A stretch of DNA of 64,000 nucleotides from Trichoplax sp. H2 (lineage: Eukaryota > Placozoa > Uniplacotomia > Trichoplacea): NCBI GenBank assembly GCA_003344405.1, contig NOWV01000095.1, positions 62,001 to 126,000 of the forward strand, written 5' to 3'. Below are positions 35,896 to 48,110 of this stretch, in pieces. Positions within the stretch are counted from its first letter, which is position 1; the number at the start of each line of letters is the position of its first letter. A program made the translations under genes and the position numbers. Under the pieces are notes generated by a model. That model was not told where the DNA came from, did not search any database, and saw only the letters and a program-made list of their open reading frames with translations.

Positions 35896-38800
35896 CTACA
35901 TCAAGTAGAATAAGTCTGTCAAAATGTTACATCATTGAGCACTATTTATTAAAGTCATACCTTTTAAAACGACTTCTTACTACTAATTCAGTTCGAGCAC
36001 ACCCAGAAGGATTAATTGCAAGTGGTAATTCCAAATAAGGACAACGACCATAACGAATTTTATAATTTTTCATCCCGTCGATCCCAGGTAGCTGAAAGAG
36101 TTAGCAATAAACGCAAAAATTTAAATAAATGTAACACTTTAGCAGATACTATGTTCGTGATATATATCTATAACTCACCGATTCAAGCAGCCGAAGAATC
36201 CAGGGATCGAGTAAACCAAATAAGTCCTATTGGGTAAATTATAAATCATTACTATCAAATTAAAGCAATTGGTATTTTCACTGTATAATGTTATCTTTAA
36301 CAGTAAGGATCTATTATAAACTAACTTCTCCTGTGATATAATCATCAAACAACTTTATTCGCTTGTTGTTTTCCCGTAATTGCCTAATTGATTTTAGTGA
36401 TTCCTGCCACACATCTACATAGAAGCAGTAACATAGTATTTTAAATTGAGTGACAATAAGGTATAAAATTGCACTAGCACAGTTAACCTTTAGGACAATC
36501 TTTCTCGACAATTAGATGCGATTCATCTTTATGTTCAACATTGATGCTAAATTTCGGGGCACCAAAACTTTCAGTTATCTTGCAGGTGTAAAAACATCTA
36601 GTGTTATCACCATTTGGGCTCCAAAATATTCGTTTAACTTGGTATCCAGGCTAGATTTGTATTGTAACAATTGGAATTAGTTTTATAAACCAATTATGAA
36701 ATTACTGTGGGCATTATAACATTAATGTACAATTTATTTATTATTAACTGACCGGGTAAACTGCAGTTGAACTATGGAAACCACTAAGATGGCGAGGCAT
36801 TAACTGGCCCAAAGACTGAAATATTAAGCTACCGACTCTTAAGATATATCCTTTGTCAACCTGATCTTTCAAGACTCTGGAAGAAAATTTAATTCATAAT
36901 AAATTATACCTTCGTTCCTTTTCGCTAGTATTTCCAGAGTACGAAATTTGAAAGTGAAATCACCTACCTAGATATTTGCATCAGTTCGTCACGCTTGATA
37001 AATACTAATCTACTAATTTTAAACGATTCCAAAACGATCTCGCAAGAGGCAGATTCTAAATGCTTCGAACAGTAAACAGTCTAAACCGAACATACAATAA
37101 AAAACATTCCCGTATATAAGTCGAATTATGTAATATATTTTAGCCCTCGTAATAACAAAAACAATCTCACTTTGTCAGCAAAAAATCGGCATTTGCTTTC
37201 TACAGCGCAATAAAAGTGATAATATCGATTACAATTACGCTGATGACATTTGATCGTAGCCCCCAGTTTCTTACAAAAGAAGCAGTTCTGCAATTTAAAT
37301 TTTGATATTATAATTAGATGTTTAGATAAATCGGCATCCGCATTTGAGTGTACAAATTTTGGTAAACAAAAATACTGCAGTGGCATAATGAAGCTAATTT
37401 TTATACCGTTTTTTTGCCTTTAGCATAGGCATCTTGAACCATGTGTAATGCTCCATCGCAGGTTTCGTAAACATCGCAAGACCATAAAGCGCAATTGATA
37501 TGTACCCATTTATCGATATCGAGGTTTAATAATCTTTCAGAATCGAGACGAAAAAGTTAAAATTTTAAGTTGTTGTATACATTTTAACAATGTCAATTAC
37601 AATCAAACACCTAACAAACAAGTAACTGTTACCTTCCTCTATATTCTGGAGCCCCGTCACCAAATTCGGAACAAAATTCACAGCATCTTTTATCACAGAT
37701 ATGTTCGGGAGGAGATATTGTTGACTTTAGTTGTAGGTATAACTGAAATTGAAGTGAAAATTGGCATTTTTATGCTAGGTAATAATACTATGTAAAATAT
37801 CGCAAAGATTACATATTAATTAATGATGAATACCTTATAAGACAATGACTCATTACGATCCGCTTGTGGTTTCTTTTCAAACGATTGCTTCCAATGTTTC
37901 CAACGTAACGATTTACGTCTCCTCTAAAAATTTACAGATGTAGTCATATTAATAGTGTAAGGTAAGGGAGTTACTGTTAAACAAGATATGTTAAATAAAA
38001 TTAAGTTCAAACTAACACTTGCATTCAATTTTGATAGTGTGCCAAGTGTGCTAGATTTAGTCCCTCCCTCTTCATATTGCTTATCTGTTAAAAGGTCAGT
38101 ATTAAAATTAGCTACACCTTCGCTATCTCCACATAAACTCTTATATAAATAAAAAAATTTTTAAAGTGTGCCCTACTGTAATTACCGAAACTATTATCAT
38201 GAATTTCCATGGCTTGGTTACTATCCCGGATCTCGTCCTTTAACTCTATAAATATCAAATTGTAGGCGATAGTAAATTTTAAGCTATTTCTATTATTTGC
38301 TGTTACAATGTCGTAGGACCTTAAGTTAGTTGGCAAATCTGTATAATTGAAAACTGATGTAATGCTAATAAGATTATTTTATTGAGCTTCGGAAAAATTT
38401 CATTAAATTTAATAACAATTATTTTACACACCTTCTTTTAAGGTGCTAGCAGGTTCTATTGCAGCATCATTACCTGCTCGAGAAAGAATCTCGTCAGTGT
38501 TGGTCGCTTGGTCACTTTCTTCTAATGGGAACTCCACATCTGAAATTTGTGGCGAACTTATAAAATCATCTTCAATATTTGTTTTTATTTCATTTGCGCC
38601 AGTAAGTCCATCATTGGATTTTAATTTTGGAAGAACGGGTTGAAACGCTAATTTATTTTCTCCACTTCCAGATATATCTGTTACGATGGATTCTTCTGTA
38701 TCATATTGAGTTTGAAGAGGATTGGAAGTACGTGGGCTCCTACCGTGTGCTAATTTTTCGCCTTGAATTGCGTCAATAGGGAGAAGTATCGGAAGTTCAG

Positions 38801-41800
38801 ATGAGATATTAGACGAAAGACTCGATGGAATACGAGAACGAAGTTCAGGCGGCGTGCTAGATGAGCGATTTGATGTTGGTAGATCGGATATCAAAGGATC
38901 ATCGTTTATCAGTACTTTGTCTACAATATCTTCTGGAGATGAATCATGCTGAACAAAATCTGCAGTGGTTTTAGAGCAGTCTTGCATTGTGCTATCTACG
39001 GGAGACTGAATAGAGGCATCTTCTATTTTTATCTCCGTTTCTTCCCTTTTCATTATGTTGAGGACATCATCATTGCTGTTCTGATATCCTTTACATTCAT
39101 CTCCATCCGTCGACACATTATTCCTATCTTCAGTTTTAGTTCTTGTCTCTTTCAATTCATGAATAGCCAATACACAATCTTGCGATTCATTTGGTTCAGC
39201 TAATATAGAGTTAGATGCTTCATATTTATTGACAAATGAATCTAATTCATTGTCTTGGTGTGCACTATCGCTCATGTGACTTATTGTCGAAAAGTCTTTT
39301 TCCTCACTTAAAATAAGTGAACAACCTTGAGATTCTGATAGGTTAATCATTATTGGTTCTGAAACTTCAGGAAGCTGTAGACCTTCAACTGCAGTATCCA
39401 TAATACAGTCGTCATGCTCTACTTGTTGGCAGTCGTTAGTTTCATTACAATCGTTTTCTTGGATGGCATTGTCCTTTTTTGGTGAGCTATTGCCGTCATG
39501 TTGTTTTTTACTATCGTTCATGGCTTGATTGTCATGTTCAGTTTCTATATTTTCATCTCCATCTGTAACATCGTCAGGAAGAGGAGCCATAATATTGTCA
39601 GGTAATTCTAGATCTGCTTCGTTAAATGGCGCTGTTAAATCATCCACTAGAGAATTATTTTTCTTAGTTTTACTATAAGCGATTTCCTCCACAATAGGAT
39701 CCTTTATATTTTCCTTTTGATAACTTTGTAAATGTTCTTTAGCTCCCACTAAAACTTTTTGTCGTAAGTCCGTTGATTTTGCTTGTTCTGAAAATTTATT
39801 TAATGCTTCAATCCTAGCTCTAGTAATCGGATCTGTAACACTCGTTGGATCGATCGAGGCTAGGCTATCTGCACTCTCCTTTCCTTGTTTACGACTTCTA
39901 TTGCGCTTAGATTTCATTTTATTGGAAGTCATACCGCCATCGTTGTTATGGTCTCCAGCGGTGGAAGAATTCACATATACTGTTGGATAAGTTGGACTAA
40001 ATGGGCTAGTGGCTTGCATACCAGTATTATTGCCTCTATTGTTGTTAATAGGATACATGACGTTCATATTCTGCGGAGGGAGGATTTGATTTCCCATCAT
40101 CATTCGAGGAGAATTCTGAATGATAACATTATTTGATGGATTGACGTGAGCCATGGGTACAAATTGTTGCGGTAGTTCCATAGAGCGCTGATTTGGAACT
40201 GGTACCCAAGCTCGTATCGTTGGAGATTGATTGTAAGCGGGACTAATCTGTTGATTCCATTGATTGTTACTATTTAAAGTCCGTTGATTTGTGGGCGATG
40301 GTAAGACACGCGGTGGAAATGTAAATCGTGGTTGCATCGCAGCTTCTGTCCTATTCGGAGTTGATGGCAAATTCCTAGGCGTAGTATCATCCGTTCCTAT
40401 AGCATGCATATTATTTGGCACTGACATTACCATGTTTTGCTTTGGTAATTGCGTAGGAAATCGAATGGGACCTGGCGGCTGATTATGACTTAGCGGTGTC
40501 GCGAAAAAACCTTGCTTTACTTGTACCATGTTGTCACGATTAGGCGTCGAATTATTAGTTGTAGTAGATGGAACATTATGATATGGAACAACACCTTGAG
40601 AATTATTGCTTGGCCAAGCTGGACGCACAGGAATTTCATTATTTGGAATGGCCTGAGCTGGATATCGATAAGTAACTATACCAGGCCTAAGATTGGACTG
40701 ATAGTTGTTGGCATTCATAGCAGGGCGAATATAAAATCCATTGGTATTAGGCTGATTTACTGGTATCAATTGATTGCCGGTATTTGCCTGATTTTGTGGC
40801 CATGGCTGTTGCATTGGCCGGATACCACTAGGTTGTGGAGTACGATAAGGATTCATACCTTGCTGAATATGCATTGACTGGTTATAACCATTTTGTTGAT
40901 TTACAGTTTCTTTATAAATACCGACAGGAGATTGATTGCGAGGTCTAATTTGCTGTTGATACTGGTTAAATACAGGCACAGATTGATCGCGTTGTGATGC
41001 AGAGCTTACTGTAAAGTTGGAATTGTCTGCTGTATTGGAATTTATAGTCCTAGGAATAGTTATCGTTTGTTGCTGATATGTATTTGTAACAACGGGTGCT
41101 TTATGACATACGATCGGTTTAGGAACTGGTGTAAGATAACCATTGAGCTCTGGATGCCCTCCATTCAATTTGTACTGACCACTCTGAAGACTTTTCTGAT
41201 TACTGTTAACGCTTGTGGTCGTACCAGATACTTCATTCTTTACATTGGCAGTAATAGCCCAGATATTACTTAAACGACTCCATGACGCAGTGACGTTTAC
41301 AGGACTATCTCTCTTAGGGATAAGAGAGTTTGGTAATCGATCACTAATTACAGGATGAGAAATCGGCGGTGCTTGAGGGATTAGTATTCCCTCATCTTCT
41401 ACTTCTTCAATTTTGACGGCTGTTCTATCGTTTGTTGATTTCGAAGTAGTGTTCATTAATTTCCGATTTTCTTTAGCTTTTGATGTATATTTAGCTCTCT
41501 CTGATGGCTCTAACTTACGCCATAACCTTTCCATCACCTTAATCCTAGCTGTTATTTCTGGGTATTCACTCTTTAAATTTGGATAAATCAGATTTGCGTA
41601 CAGGATAGAAGCCATCGTAGATTTATTTCCTAATGCTTCTTCGCGTTGGCACTTCATTATTTGACTGGTTTTTGCCATCTGGTTGTGTAAGCCAGATACA
41701 GAATGAGTGGCATCGGTTTGTAATTCGGTATGATGCAGGTTATGGGGATAATTAATGTCATAAAAATTTTGAATATGAGACGTTGTTGCAGCAATGACTC

Positions 41801-44800
41801 CGTTGGTTTCATTGATATTCTTTGCTTGGATGGATTCCTTAGTATCGGAGCAATCTTCCAAAATATTAAATACATCATCTACTTCTATGCTGCCATTTAA
41901 TATGTCTTCGCCAATATTACCACAGTTATTGAGAATACTATCAATAATTTCATGAGGAAATTCGTCACTACCTCTGGTCGATTCTTTACTACTAAAGCCA
42001 CTGCTACCAATAGAAGGAAGATGATGCGGTCGAAGCAATGGATAATTTGGATCATTACTATCCTCTAAAAAAGAATTTGGAAGGTAGGCTACATTCTGAT
42101 GTTGGTGATCTTGCGGTTGAAGGTAGTGATGATATGGTAAATTATGACCTTGTTCTCCATTAATTTGATCATTGTATCGTATTGAAAAATTGTCGTCTAA
42201 AATAGGCGATAATGTCTGATCATTGTCATTCATACTTTTCTTTATTACTTTTTTCTTCTTTCGCTTTTTTAGTAATCCATTATCATAACCCCTTTTCGAT
42301 TTTTTAGTATTGATTAAGTAGGAATTCGAATCAAGGATATTAGATTTCTTCGCTTTATTTGTATGCTTCAATTTAGCAGCCAGTTTTTTCTCACGGATAA
42401 GTTTTTTCTTATCTACTTTCGCCTTAAATGTGTTTATGGTAGGAGTATCGCTAGTGTTTTCCTCACCCCATGCCACTTTTCGCTTCTTTTCTAATTTTTT
42501 CATGTATGTAATCCCGTTCTTCGTCAACACAATTTTCGATACGATGAATCTACTCTTTGTAGATTTTTTTAATCGACCGCTACTTGGACTGTTATTTCCA
42601 TTACTGCTTTTTAAATGAATAAAAGGTATATCTTCAGATAACACCGATCCAGCACGTATTGGATTAAATTGGTCGAAATCGCTGGCTTCATAGCCTGCTT
42701 TACGGTTTTTAACTTTATTTCCTTCATAAATATAATAATTTACTAATTTGTTGCACAAGAATACGTTAGGGTCACAAAGGGAGCATATAAAATCAATATC
42801 AGAGTACATTTTAGCATCATTTTCGTTATGGATACCTTCACAACTACCATGTAACCACCTAGTACGTGAAATAAAATGTAGGTAAGTAGTGGAAAGATAT
42901 TCAGACAAAATCTGCATTAAACAACGTAATTAAATACTCTACTTTTTTAACTACTAATCTGGTACGCTAATTGATAATTAATTAATACTAGCTAGCAGTC
43001 ATACCTATCACAGTTGTTACATTGAACAATTATATCATCATTAACATATTTTTTGTTGCATTTTGGGCAAACGGATGTACTGGCACATGGGCCACATTGA
43101 GTATAGTTGGATGTCCACTGACAGTTAATCCCAGGAAAGTTGCTACCGCAATCATGGCATGAAACACAACTGAAAAAGCGATATAAAAGTATAATGTTAT
43201 CGATATATGACATTTTAATTAAATTCCTAATAGTTTACAATCTAAGATAAATATAATTACAACATATCCTACCGATGGCATTTCCATTCTCCTTCCGGAA
43301 CCTTGTCCAATTGTGGATTCAAACAATATGTATGATAGCTAATATCACACTCATCACATAGTAGGAGACGATCTTCATCGCCTGCCTTACCACATCCTTC
43401 ACATACGGCACAGTCTAGGCATCGCCAACCATTCACGATCACAGATCGTGTCAGCTAGTTACAAAATTTTATGTTGTCGATAAATTATCAAGTTTAGATT
43501 GTAATTTAAAGTAAAAGCTCAAGGAAATTTAGTCTCACCTTAGCGGAAACGCAGTAGTGGTGGTAGGATTGTCCACATTGAAAACATGCAATTAAGGAAT
43601 TATCTATTCCCTTACCAATACTACCGCAACAGAGGCACATATCCTAAAATAATTAGTTACCAAAAAGAAACTGGTTGTTAATTAAGATTTTCTAAAACGT
43701 ATTTTTTCGAATAAACTTGATTCCTCTATTAACGATTAATGCGTCATGCTAATATTAGGTACATCTAAAATAAACAATTAAAAATTTTTTTATTTTAATC
43801 GTCAAACCTGGTGAAGAGTAAACTTGTCACGAATGGAGATTAGTACTGCGACACGATGTAGACTTTTATCACTTGATCGCTCGTTCTCAACGATTACAGG
43901 TTCCGCAGACTTTTTTTCAGGCTATTTTAAAAAAATTAAATATCGAAATGGTAGAATCATCATTTCGTTGAATAGTGGTTGGTAAATCGCAAAGATGGTA
44001 CCTTTACAATTGGATGTAAAGCAGTATTATCCTCTGAAATTTTCTTTTGCTTTTTAACATATTTCGATTTCTTAGTATTGAATCGTTTTCGCCGTTTATT
44101 CTAAAAAGAAGGTTCATCAAAAGATATAAAATTTGAAATTGTACCAATAATTGAATACTAAGCGTTATTTCATGGATTAGAATAAAAATAATAGTTATGT
44201 AAAGACGTAATATAGCGTTAAAATATCCACAATACTGTATAGGTTAAAGGCAATCATGATCAACAGCAGACAGTTTTCAAATAATGTTTCATTCATCCTA
44301 ATATTAACAATACACAGCAACATACCTTGGAATTGAAATCATCATATTGCTTTGGAGAATTATGATTACTTTCAGCTACGGGTTGTAATCGATCAGTTGT
44401 TGTCGTAGATACAGAGTCGATCGGTGAAGGAACTCCACTTGTTGCTAATTTATTAATTAAAGATTTAATCCGTAAACGCATATAATGGTTAGGACAATAT
44501 ACTAAAGAATTTTGTCCACTTAAATAGTTCAAAATCATATGAAAGGTCGTAAATTTGCAACAATAACAATCATTTACCGGCAATAGTTGCCGATTTTGAA
44601 TCCATCTCATCTCCAACTGATAAAGTGCTATTAACGTCGTCATTTAATTTTTGAGAAGACTCCATCGGATAGTGATGACCATTCAGGGGTAATGTTGGTA
44701 GCAAAATTCCATGATCATCAATTGACTCAATCCTTTCTACTAATTGTTGCTGATCATTAACATCATATTTCTTGGGCGCGAATTTTTTGTTGATGCGTTC

Positions 44801-45897
44801 ACTGTGTATGCAAAAATTAAAAAACATCAATCAAATTTGCTCATAAGTCTTAACATATTCAGTACAGAATTTAAAAAAAGTGTTACTTAGTGATATAACG
44901 AATATGAATATTTTGAAATTATAATTTAAAACTATACACCATTAAAAACAGAAATACACCCAAAAATATACAACGAAATCACAATATAAAGCGTTGAAAA
45001 CATTTCATAATTCAACCTACTTCTGTAAAGTTGATAACCTAGAATGCATAGATAAAATGAAAGGTATTATTATCTATTGATAAGATATGGCTTACCTAGG
45101 AGAGTTTTCCTCTGTCCAATGGTGTTCGCATTTTTCATTCATCTTGTCGTAATTCTTCTAATGTAGCAAATAGATAGGCGTAAAAGACAAGTTACTAAAT
45201 TTGTTATGACGAGCAGTAACCTTAAGCTTAAATTAGTAAAAGACCATTTCGTTACTAGAGATATGTCAAATAAAAATTTTAATGTTTGCTATCGCCAGAT
45301 AGATGGATAAATAATTTTGGCTTGTTTTGCAAAAGCAAACAAATACTGCTATCAAGGATACTACGTTATAAGTACTCTATATTGTAGTGCATTAAATTTC
45401 TAATTATACAAGCAAAATTATCACAGCAGCTTAATCTAATAGTAATTATAATAGAAACGTCTAGCAGATGTTTTTATATAGCTCTAACTTACTGTGCTAT
45501 CCAACTTTCTTTTACCATCAGATTCCTCATCATCTTCAACAGTTTTAATTTGCCTAGTTGACTATTTAGATAACAACGGACAATCAGTATTCATTTATAT
45601 AAGGATGAAATAACATGGATTGATTTTGTAATTGCGATAAGAACTTTATGATTAAAGTAGAACTACATATACTCGTATTACCCTACTATTGTATAAATCA
45701 AGCAAAGACAGCTACTGTGTAGCACAACATTCAATATGCAAGAATAAGAAACTGATATAATTAGTGATGGAAAATTACGGTATAACAACAAAAGAAATGA
45801 TCATGTTTTTGTTATCGTTATGTACCTGTTTTGCCTTTTTCGATATTCGTTTACGACCTATACATATCAATGGATAAGAATTAGTAATATATTCGTT
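34412..45897 (-). CDS. KMT2C/D: KMT2C/KMT2D (MLL3/4)-type H3K4 methyltransferase, 5' end uncertain
   Basis: Family role: nuclear enhancer H3K4 mono-methyltransferase, catalytic subunit of the COMPASS-like complex with WDR5, RBBP5, ASH2L and UTX partners. About 30 exons are traceable on the minus strand; frame continues at nearly every junction and the total is about 2,500 aa. Domain order: basic N-terminal segment, three PHD fingers (PHD4-6 type), long disordered region with an HMG box, extended PHD, FYRN, FYRC, WIN-like motif, SET and post-SET, ending [10 protein letters not shown] at the stop (34412-34414). Introns near the PHD exons are mostly 60-160 nt; one exon is 4.4 kb. Traced exons begin at about 45897 or 45857; the true start codon was not found. 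Boundaries between 38.43 and 37.93 kb are uncertain. An N-terminal PHD1-3/ePHD1 cluster was not seen. I am confident of KMT2C/D rather than KMT2A/B because of the PHD triplet plus HMG box plus SET ending. Confidence 0.95.
35961..36876 (-). other. KMT2C/D FYRN, FYRC and WIN-like motif exons
   Basis: Exons 36876-36753, 36650-36488, 36414-36326, 36226-36179 and 36091-35961. FYRN is seen as [17 protein letters not shown] and FHSSTAVYP then [14 protein letters not shown] is seen as [16 protein letters not shown] and [28 protein letters not shown] matches the WDR5-interaction (WIN) motif GCAR(S/A)E of the family. A possible 15-nt microexon at 36924-36910 fits the phase, but direct splicing past it also fits. 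Confidence 0.93.
36968..37742 (-). other. KMT2C/D extended PHD (ePHD) exons
   Basis: Exons 37742-37633, 37533-37407, 37287-37171 and 37080-36968 join in frame. Ligands: [15 protein letters not shown], then [17 protein letters not shown], then [19 protein letters not shown], then [12 protein letters not shown], then VYCSKH. This is the ePHD that sits just before FYRN in KMT2 proteins. Confidence 0.94.
38432..42858 (-). other. KMT2C/D giant exon with HMG box
   Basis: A single exon of 4,427 nt, entered after ..CTAG|G and left at GAAG|GTGTGT. It finishes the third PHD, then codes for about 1,450 mostly disordered residues rich in Asn, Gln, Pro and Ser. An HMG-box-like segment lies near 41630-41455 ([30 protein letters not shown]). 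A basic patch ([12 protein letters not shown]) precedes a conserved-looking [12 protein letters not shown] stretch near 39.8 kb. The C-terminal third is acidic. Confidence 0.9.
42775..43643 (-). other. KMT2C/D PHD finger triplet (PHD4-6 type)
   Basis: Exons 43643-43539, 43454-43273, 43169-43005 and the first part of 42858-38432. Zinc ligands are visible in [12 protein letters not shown] / [13 protein letters not shown], in [20 protein letters not shown] / SYHTYC, and in [12 protein letters not shown] / QCNNCDRWLHGSC. The linking segments ([12 protein letters not shown] and YTQCGPCAS) match the layout I know from KMT2C/D. In the family these fingers read histone tails. Confidence 0.93.
43808..45897 (-). 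other. KMT2C/D N-terminal basic exons
   Basis: Exons 45561-45493, 45157-45096, 44801-44578, 44501-44326, 44100-44002 and 43921-43808 join in frame. They encode a charged, Lys/Arg-rich and probably disordered segment (examples: [33 protein letters not shown]). An exon ending at 45826 ([10 protein letters not shown]) probably precedes them, starting at 45857 or 45897. The isolated piece [11 protein letters not shown] could be the end of a lost zinc finger; that is speculation. Upstream exons may be missing from this model. Confidence 0.7.
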
Positions 45898-47831
45898 CTA
45901 TTGCTAGGCTATCTACTGTACGTTTTACAGTATTATTGTGTAGAGAAATAGTCGATATGTACAGCATTATCGCCGTAATTTAAGTTAAATTTTTACATTT
46001 GATACTACACGCATATTCATAGTTCAGGAGCAAGGGCTTTGAGATATATCATGATTTAGAATTTTCTTTAGCTGCAACTATTAGTATGCTCTATTTGTTA
46101 GCGGATAGTGAAACGAGAAATATTAACTACAGTACTGTACAGTTGGGATCCACTACAGTGCAGTGATGTTTCGGGCCGTGTCATGAACCCCTATGCAATA
46201 TCTACGAGTATATCGGATACACTCGTAGGCATAATTGTGGTTACTTCTTGACCGTGTATTTCAATTTTAGAAAGTAAAATTATTGTGATCGACGATGTAG
46301 GTCATAAAATATCAAGCATAGGTAGAACAAGTTCCAAGATATTAAGAGTCATTTTCAATTAGATATGGTAGCATTTGAAGCTAAAATAAGAATTATACAT
46401 GCAGTACATCTTTCGGACTAAAGAATTTATGGTAGTATTGAAGAAATGATCCATTCGGAGAACCACGATCGAATCTCTTTCACCGTTATGTTGTTGGTTA
46501 TTATATGGATGTACTGTAAATTGAGCTTTCAGTTTCTATACAACTTGTTAGGCAACTTCAAACCAAGAAAATTATCAGAAGCAAGCGTAAATTATAAAGA
46601 AATTTTACCAACTAGAATACTTGATGCGGTCAGATGACGAAATTTACTAATCTATGATGGGCAAACGGCGAATCTTTTAATCATATCACAATTTGTCTCA
46701 ATTTGACATTTTTACTTGGCAAATTCGAGACAATGCGGTAGAGTGAAAAGGATTTTGACCAAGTTGTCAGCCCAGCCCGATTCCAGCCCTATCGCATCTA
46801 AATTATCCTGGCACTCATTACAGTTCCCACACCGTTCCTTGTATTCGTAATTAAGATATAGATATATTTCTAGGCATGAATTACTAAATTTTCCTTGTCA
46901 TTAGCCTAGAACATGGACGGTAAAATTTTAGTAGTTGATGTCCTAGGCTAATTACGGTAACATCCAAAGTCTACAATTTCTCTCCACCACTGTTCAGTAT
47001 GCAGTATGTTTTACGCATATGCGGATACTACAGTAAGTAGTATCCCATTAAGCAGCAAATTATTATAAATATGGAGTACAGTATGGACTAATGCGTAAAA
47101 TAAAAAGAAAGAAAATGGGGTGAAAATTGGTAACGGTCGGAGAATAAACATGAAAAACCAGTGGTAATTTAAGCATTAACTCGTCCTGTGTATATGTAGT
47201 ACTACCGTGTAAGCGTTTGCTGGTTATATCAATGTAATCCAGTGTGATTAATGGATGTGCCCAGGATTGTTAACCTTCAAAACTTATTCTACGATCAAAT
47301 AAACTTTAAATAATTTAGTACGATCAAGTTCCAAAATTGTTAAGTTATTGTTTCATTTTTGTGTTACAAGTCAAAGAGGGCGCTGTAGATGTATGGGCAA
47401 CAGAAAAGAACAAGGTTAAAAACTACGTAAACTACTGTTACATCGTCGTTAACAAATTGGAAAAGGTAGTAGTGCATTCTAGTGCTTACCTCGATCTGTT
47501 CTCCATATAGTGTCTAGTATTTGGAGAGTAACAAGCATTAACACTACTGTACACTAGCGTACATGAGAGCCTGTTGACGTAGTTGTCGATGGTAAAGCAT
47601 AGGTTAAGGTAAATTTTTTTCCATTTTGAACAGAAATTGAATATCAAAAGCATCGGAGAAAACTTCTTTGGATTATTTTTGCCTTGTATTATTACTGTAT
47701 AGAATCGTTTGATCAAACTACGATGGATTCATATAGTCCATGACAACTTTAATTGAATAAAAATCACGTAAAATACGCATATTTAACCTAGTGAAATCAA
47801 TCCAATAGTAACGATTGTTGTCCGCTGAGAT

Positions 47832-48110
47832 AGAATCAATACAAATAGTCGATATTCTTATTATTGACAGGGAATATGCTAGGATTGAATTTTCTTATAC
47901 TGCGGTTCGAAATCATGGATGAGTAAGTACTCCTAGAGTATGATGTAGTCTATGTTTAGTTGTAATACCGTTAACAGAATCAATACAAGTAGTTGATATT
48001 CAAAGGCAAAGAATAAGTTTTCTTATACTGGCGTGCTGAATCCTGGACTAGGAGAATTACTCTTAAAGAGTATTGGGTAGTTCACAGTTGGACTTAGTAC
48101 GAGTACAGTA
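47832..48110. repeat. Direct duplication, about 144 bp
   Basis: AGAATCAATACAA(A/G)TAGT(C/T)GATATTC at 47832 recurs at 47976. Both copies continue with a TTTTCTTATACTG block and an AGTA-TCCT/TACTC-AGAGTAT block. Confidence 0.8.

Noticed and set aside
38112-38336. Open frame on minus just after the KMT2C/D giant exon
   Set aside because: Not a gene of its own. The part 38353 to about 38186 is probably one KMT2C/D exon, but its donor is ambiguous (38186 gives phase 1, while the next exon needs phase 0), so I did not fix its boundaries.
44293-44643. Minus frame reading through [18 protein letters not shown] as a possible extra zinc finger
   Set aside because: Splice phases are better satisfied by ending the exon at 44578 and restarting at 44501, which puts most of that stretch in an intron.
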